Shown: positions 60,985 through 64,000 of the stretch, piece by piece
Position numbering within the stretch: the stretch's first letter is position 1
Layout of the letters: each line of letters opens with the position of its first letter
Assembly: GCF_020889625.1 (NCBI RefSeq)
Contig: NZ_CP086380.1
Coordinates: 1,445,001-1,509,000, forward strand
Direction of reading: 5' to 3'
Length of the DNA stretch: 64,000 nucleotides
Origin: Deinococcus radiophilus
GTDB taxonomy: Bacteria; Deinococcota; Deinococci; Deinococcales; Deinococcaceae
Translations under genes and position numbers: made by a program
The notes under the pieces: model-generated
What the model saw: only the letters and a program-made list of their open reading frames with translations
Database searches by the model: none
What the model was told of the DNA's origin: nothing

Positions 60985-62235
60985 ATGCAAACCACCGTAC
61001 CTGCTTCACAATCTACCTGGCAGTCCAAGCTTGCAGCCCTGGGGCCAGGCCTTCTCATGGCATCGGCGGCCATCGGGGGGTCGCACCTGGTGTCCTCTAC
61101 CCAGGCTGGAGCCATGTTCGGCTGGCAGCTGGTCGGCCTGATTCTGCTGGTCAACCTGCTCAAGTACCCCTTTTTCCGCTTCGGCACCCAGTACACCGTA
61201 GAAACGGGGCACTCGCTGGTGGAAGGCTACGCGCAAAAAGGCCGGGGCTACCTGTGGGTCTTTTTCATCCTGTGTGTGGTCTCCAGCGTGATCGCGCTGG
61301 CCGGGGTGGGGCTGCTGTCGGCGTCTATCCTGCATTTCGTGCTGCCAGGCGTCAGCGTGCCGCTGCTGGCCACCCTGATCATCGGCAGCACCTTCTTGAT
61401 TCTGCTGGCGGGGCACTTCAAGGCGCTGGACGGCCTGACCAAAGCGATCATGCTGGCGCTGACGGTGACCACGGTGTTGGCGGTGCTGTTCGCCGCCAGC
61501 CGGGGCGCGGCGGCCCCCGCCGACTTTGTGGCGCCCAGCCCCTGGACGCTGGCTACACTGCCCTTTTTGGTGGCGCTGATGGGCTGGATGCCTGCGCCCA
61601 TCGAGATCAGCGCGCTGACTTCCATGTGGGTGCGCGAAAAGCAAAAGGACAAGGCCTCCTCGCTGAATGACTCGCTGTTCGACTTCAACACCGGTTACAT
61701 CACCTCGGCGGTGCTGGCGATCTTTTTCGTGGCGCTGGGCGCGCTGCTCCAGTTCGGCACCGGCGTGGAAATCCCCACCGCTGGCGGCGCTTACGTCACC
61801 CAGCTGATGAACATGTACGGCGGGGCCATCGGTCAGTGGGCCGTGCCGCTGATCGCCTTTATCGCTTTTATGTGCATGTACGGCACCACCATTACCGTGG
61901 TGGACGGTTACGCCCGCGCCTCCGGCGAAGCGCTGCGGCTGCTGCAGAACAAACCCAGCCTGACCACCGGGCATCTGAACGCCTGGATTCTCGGTATCGG
62001 GCTGGTGGGGCTCTTTATCATCATCGCCATGCAGGCCCAGCTGGCAGGCATGCTCCGCTTTGCCATGATCGTCGCCTTTATCACCGCTCCAGTGTTCGCC
62101 TGGCTGAACCTGACGCTGGTCCGGGACGAACCCAGCTTGACTCCCGGCCTGCGCTGGCTGTCGTACGCAGGCCTGATTTTCCTGGCGGGGTTCACCGTGC
62201 TGTTCCTGCTCAACCTGGCTGGCATCGTCAAATAA
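60985..62235 (+). CDS. Divergent Nramp-family transporter
   Basis: The 416-residue membrane protein has about eleven helices and the Nramp layout. However, helix 1 reads LGPGLLMASAAIGGSHLVSS instead of the canonical DPGN metal-binding motif, and helix 6 reads MGWMPAPIEISALTSMW instead of (M)PHN. Such members lack the classical Mn2+ ligands and may move another cation (Mg2+ and Al3+ are known for related clades) or a different substrate. The ATG at 60985 is preferred to 60886. A terminator follows. Confidence 0.88.
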   Translation: MQTTVPASQSTWQSKLAALGPGLLMASAAIGGSHLVSSTQAGAMFGWQLVGLILLVNLLKYPFFRFGTQYTVETGHSLVEGYAQKGRGYLWVFFILCVVSSVIALAGVGLLSASILHFVLPGVSVPLLATLIIGSTFLILLAGHFKALDGLTKAIMLALTVTTVLAVLFAASRGAAAPADFVAPSPWTLATLPFLVALMGWMPAPIEISALTSMWVREKQKDKASSLNDSLFDFNTGYITSAVLAIFFVALGALLQFGTGVEIPTAGGAYVTQLMNMYGGAIGQWAVPLIAFIAFMCMYGTTITVVDGYARASGEALRLLQNKPSLTTGHLNAWILGIGLVGLFIIIAMQAQLAGMLRFAMIVAFITAPVFAWLNLTLVRDEPSLTPGLRWLSYAGLIFLAGFTVLFLLNLAGIVK

Positions 62236-62258
62236 TCAAAGTCAGTCCGCACAGATCA

Positions 62259-62290
62259 CCTCGCCTCCCCACAAGGAGGCGGGGATTTTT
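62259..62290 (+). terminator. Terminator after the Nramp gene
   Basis: CCTCGCCTCC (62259-62268) and GGAGGCGGGG (62275-62284) pair with one G-T, followed by a T run (62286-62290). Confidence 0.8.
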
Positions 62291-62295
62291 ATGTC

Positions 62296-63411
62296 TTACG
62301 CCCTGGGATAACTGCCCACCACCTTGAGGAAATTTGCCCGCTGACGCATCTCAAGTAGCGCCTGGGCCACACTGGGGTCGTCGGCGTGGCCCTCAATATC
62401 AATAAAAAACACGTACTGCCACAGCCCACCGCGTACTGGGCGGCTTTCGAGCTTGGTCATGGAAATGCCCAGACGGCTGAACGGTTCAAGCAGGCGGTGC
62501 ATGGCCCCGGCATGATCGGCCTGCGGGGCGGCGACAATCAGGGTGGTCCGGTCTGCGCCGCTGGGTCCGGCAGCCTGGTGGCCCAGGACCAGAAACCGGG
62601 TGGTGTTGTTCGGATCGTCCTCAACGTTCTGGTCCAGCACATTCAGGCCGTACAGCGCCGCGGCCTGCCCCGGCCCGATGGCCGCCGTATGCGTCTGCTG
62701 CGGTTGGGCGGCCAGACGGGCCGCTTCGGCGTTGCTGCTGACCGCCACCTGTTCAGCCTGCGGCAGACAGCGACTCAGAAAGTCCCGGCACTGCGCGAGC
62801 GCCTGTGGATGCGCGTAGACCTGGATCACTTCCGGCAACTCCTGTGCCTGCGACATCAGCAGATGGTGAATGCGCAGCGTCGCTTCACCGCAGGCGCGCA
62901 ACTCGGTACTGGTCAGCAGGTCCAGTGTTCGGTTCACCGCGCCCTCGCTGCTGTTCTCAATAGGAACCACGGCGTAATCGGCCTGCCGCGCTTCGACTTC
63001 GCGCAGGGTTTCATCAATGGTGGCGCAGGGCTGGAGCAGCGCGGCACTGCCAAAATGCCGTGCCGCCGCCTGCTCGGTAAAAGTGCCGCGTGGTCCCAGA
63101 TAGGTGACGGTCAGCGGGCGTTCCAGGGCCAGACACTCGCTCATCACCTCGCGGAAGATACGCTGCACTGCGTTTCCGTGCAGCGGTCCTGCGTTCAGTG
63201 CCGCAATCCGGGCCAGCACCTGTGCTTCGCGCTCCGGGCGGTAGACGGCGGCCTCACCCTTGAGGGTCCCGATCGCCCGCGCCTGGTTGGCCCGCTGGTT
63301 CAGCAGTTCTAGCAGTTGTGCGTCGATCTGGTCGATCCGCTCGCGGTGCGGCGCGATGGCCTGCGCCAGAGCTTCGGGGGTCAGCGGTGGGCGGTCAGGC
63401 TGGTCAGACAT
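62296..63411 (-). CDS. pheA: Bifunctional chorismate mutase/prephenate dehydratase
   Basis: PheA converts chorismate to prephenate and then phenylpyruvate for phenylalanine synthesis. The 371-residue protein has an N-terminal chorismate mutase (about 10-95, AIAPHRERIDQIDAQLLELL), the dehydratase (about 100-285, LGPRGTFTEQAA, VPIENSSEGAVNRTLDLL, EDDPNNTTRFLVL) and a C-terminal ACT domain with ESRPVRGGLWQYVFFIDIEG for feedback by phenylalanine. All motifs are intact. The gene stands alone, convergent with the Nramp gene. Confidence 0.96.
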   Translation of the reverse strand: MSDQPDRPPLTPEALAQAIAPHRERIDQIDAQLLELLNQRANQARAIGTLKGEAAVYRPEREAQVLARIAALNAGPLHGNAVQRIFREVMSECLALERPLTVTYLGPRGTFTEQAAARHFGSAALLQPCATIDETLREVEARQADYAVVPIENSSEGAVNRTLDLLTSTELRACGEATLRIHHLLMSQAQELPEVIQVYAHPQALAQCRDFLSRCLPQAEQVAVSSNAEAARLAAQPQQTHTAAIGPGQAAALYGLNVLDQNVEDDPNNTTRFLVLGHQAAGPSGADRTTLIVAAPQADHAGAMHRLLEPFSRLGISMTKLESRPVRGGLWQYVFFIDIEGHADDPSVAQALLEMRQRANFLKVVGSYPRA

Positions 63412-63437
63412 GGTTCATTGTAGTGGGGTAAGCGTGC

Positions 63438-63890
63438 TTAGCGGCCCTCCACCGGCAGCAGGTAATGAACCGATTCATCCCGCGTGAATCCATAACGCTC
63501 ATACACCTGCTGGGCAGCGTGATTGTCGGCCCCGGTTTCCAGAACCACGCGGGCCGCGCCGCTCTGGGCCGTCAGATCGCGGGCCGCGTCCAGCAGCGCC
63601 GTGCCGATGTGCTGGCCCCGAAAACCGTCACGGACAAAGAGATCGTTCAGCACCCGGATGCGCCGCAGCCCCACACTGGAGAACATCCGGTACAGCTGCA
63701 TGAATCCAGCGGGCTGATCATCTACCAGCGCCAGAAAGATCACCGCTTCACCCAGCAACAGTCGCTCCTGCAAGAAGGCCCGTGCTCCTGCCGGGTCCGA
63801 GGGCTGGCTGTACCAGACGCGGTATTCGTCAAACAGCTCGGTCAGGGTGTCTAGGTCGCTCAGGCCCGCGCGGCGAATGCTCAGGGTCAT
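63438..63890 (-). CDS. GNAT-family N-acetyltransferase
   Basis: The 150-residue protein starts MTLSIRRAGLSDLDTLTELF and has FLALVDDQPAGFMQLYRMFS, VLNDLFVRDGFRGQHIGTAL (acetyl-CoA loop RGQHIG) and NHAAQQVYERYGFTRDES, the classical GNAT layout. The ATG at 63890 is 6 bases after TACACT (minus strand), leaderless type. It lies 26 bases from pheA and overlaps the end of the partial gene upstream. Confidence 0.9.
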   Translation of the reverse strand: MTLSIRRAGLSDLDTLTELFDEYRVWYSQPSDPAGARAFLQERLLLGEAVIFLALVDDQPAGFMQLYRMFSSVGLRRIRVLNDLFVRDGFRGQHIGTALLDAARDLTAQSGAARVVLETGADNHAAQQVYERYGFTRDESVHYLLPVEGR

Positions 63891-64000
63891 GCGGGCAGTG
63901 TAACGGGCCGGGGTGCCGGGAGCGCCGCAGCAGCTCGGCCCCGCAGGGTTCAAATCCCAGCGAGGCGTACAGCGGGCGGCTCAGGTCGGTGGCGGCCAGG
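63829..64000 (-). CDS. Partial protein with GNAT-like C-terminal end
   Basis: Only the last 56 codons of a gene that extends beyond the right edge are seen. LAATDLSRPLYASLGFEPCG resembles the alpha-beta end of GNAT proteins (xxLYxxLGF). It runs on for 35 residues into the region of the GNAT gene at 63890 in another frame, and stops at 63829. The extension is unusual, so it may end by frameshift or simply be a different fold. Confidence 0.5.
   Translation of the reverse strand, partial: LAATDLSRPLYASLGFEPCGAELLRRSRHPGPLHCPHDPEHSPRGPERPRHPDRAV

Overview
The window looks like a chromosomal segment of a Deinococcus species. It carries a ddrC gene with a radiation/desiccation response motif (RDRM) over its promoter, a bacillithiol disulfide reductase (YpdA type), and many genes whose start codon lies only 5-9 nt after a TANNNT -10 box, as expected for the leaderless mRNAs common in this genus. 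Base composition is GC-rich. Most content is housekeeping, with one insertion-sequence-rich stretch.

Layout. 1-5.4 kb: a partial nitronate monooxygenase-like gene and the phosphate uptake genes pstS, pstC, pstA and pstB (all minus), with 11-bp-spaced repeats resembling Pho boxes upstream of pstS and pstC. 5.5-10.3 kb: a Nif3-like protein, tmk, a secreted glutaminyl cyclase, a PEGA-like membrane protein and a two-gene ABC exporter. 10.3-22.5 kb is the mobile zone with four different IS elements. An IS3-type element splits a TyrP-like permease, an IS630-type element sits between a ferredoxin gene and a protein kinase, and two unrelated elements (IS4-like DDE and true IS4) both sit inside one DUF4352-like gene. 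prfB in this zone keeps its programmed +1 frameshift.

22.5-31.1 kb: a YkgJ protein, hisC, small lipoproteins, a SRPBCC protein, an EamA transporter, a fused MNT-HEPN protein overlapping an unknown gene, and a Roadblock/LC7 cluster. 31.2-41.4 kb: groESL, a degenerate GGDEF-RHH fusion, def-fmt, LURP-one, a CHAT-motif secreted protein, nth, ddrC and a second hisC-like gene. 41.4-49.9 kb: a Crp/Fnr regulator, a large acyl-CoA dehydrogenase, a SMI1/KNR4 protein, corA behind two short leader ORFs, DUF3105, VanW and ypdA.

50-64 kb: a translation and envelope biogenesis run rpsB-tsf-pyrH-frr-cdsA, then an Mrr-like remnant, an AadS/AadK-like nucleotidyltransferase, a PIG-L deacetylase gene broken by an amber codon in its metal-binding motif, dxr-rseP, an ASCH protein, a rhodanese, a divergent Nramp, pheA and GNAT acetyltransferases.

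The candidates most worth following as undescribed systems are the single-chain MNT-HEPN protein with its coupled partner (26.6-28.0 kb), the corA double leader (45.6-45.9 kb), and the GGDEF-RHH fusion (33.5 kb). Reconstructions of the IS-split genes rest on exact target duplications and restored reading frames seen in the sequence. Family assignments come from motif recognition without database searches.
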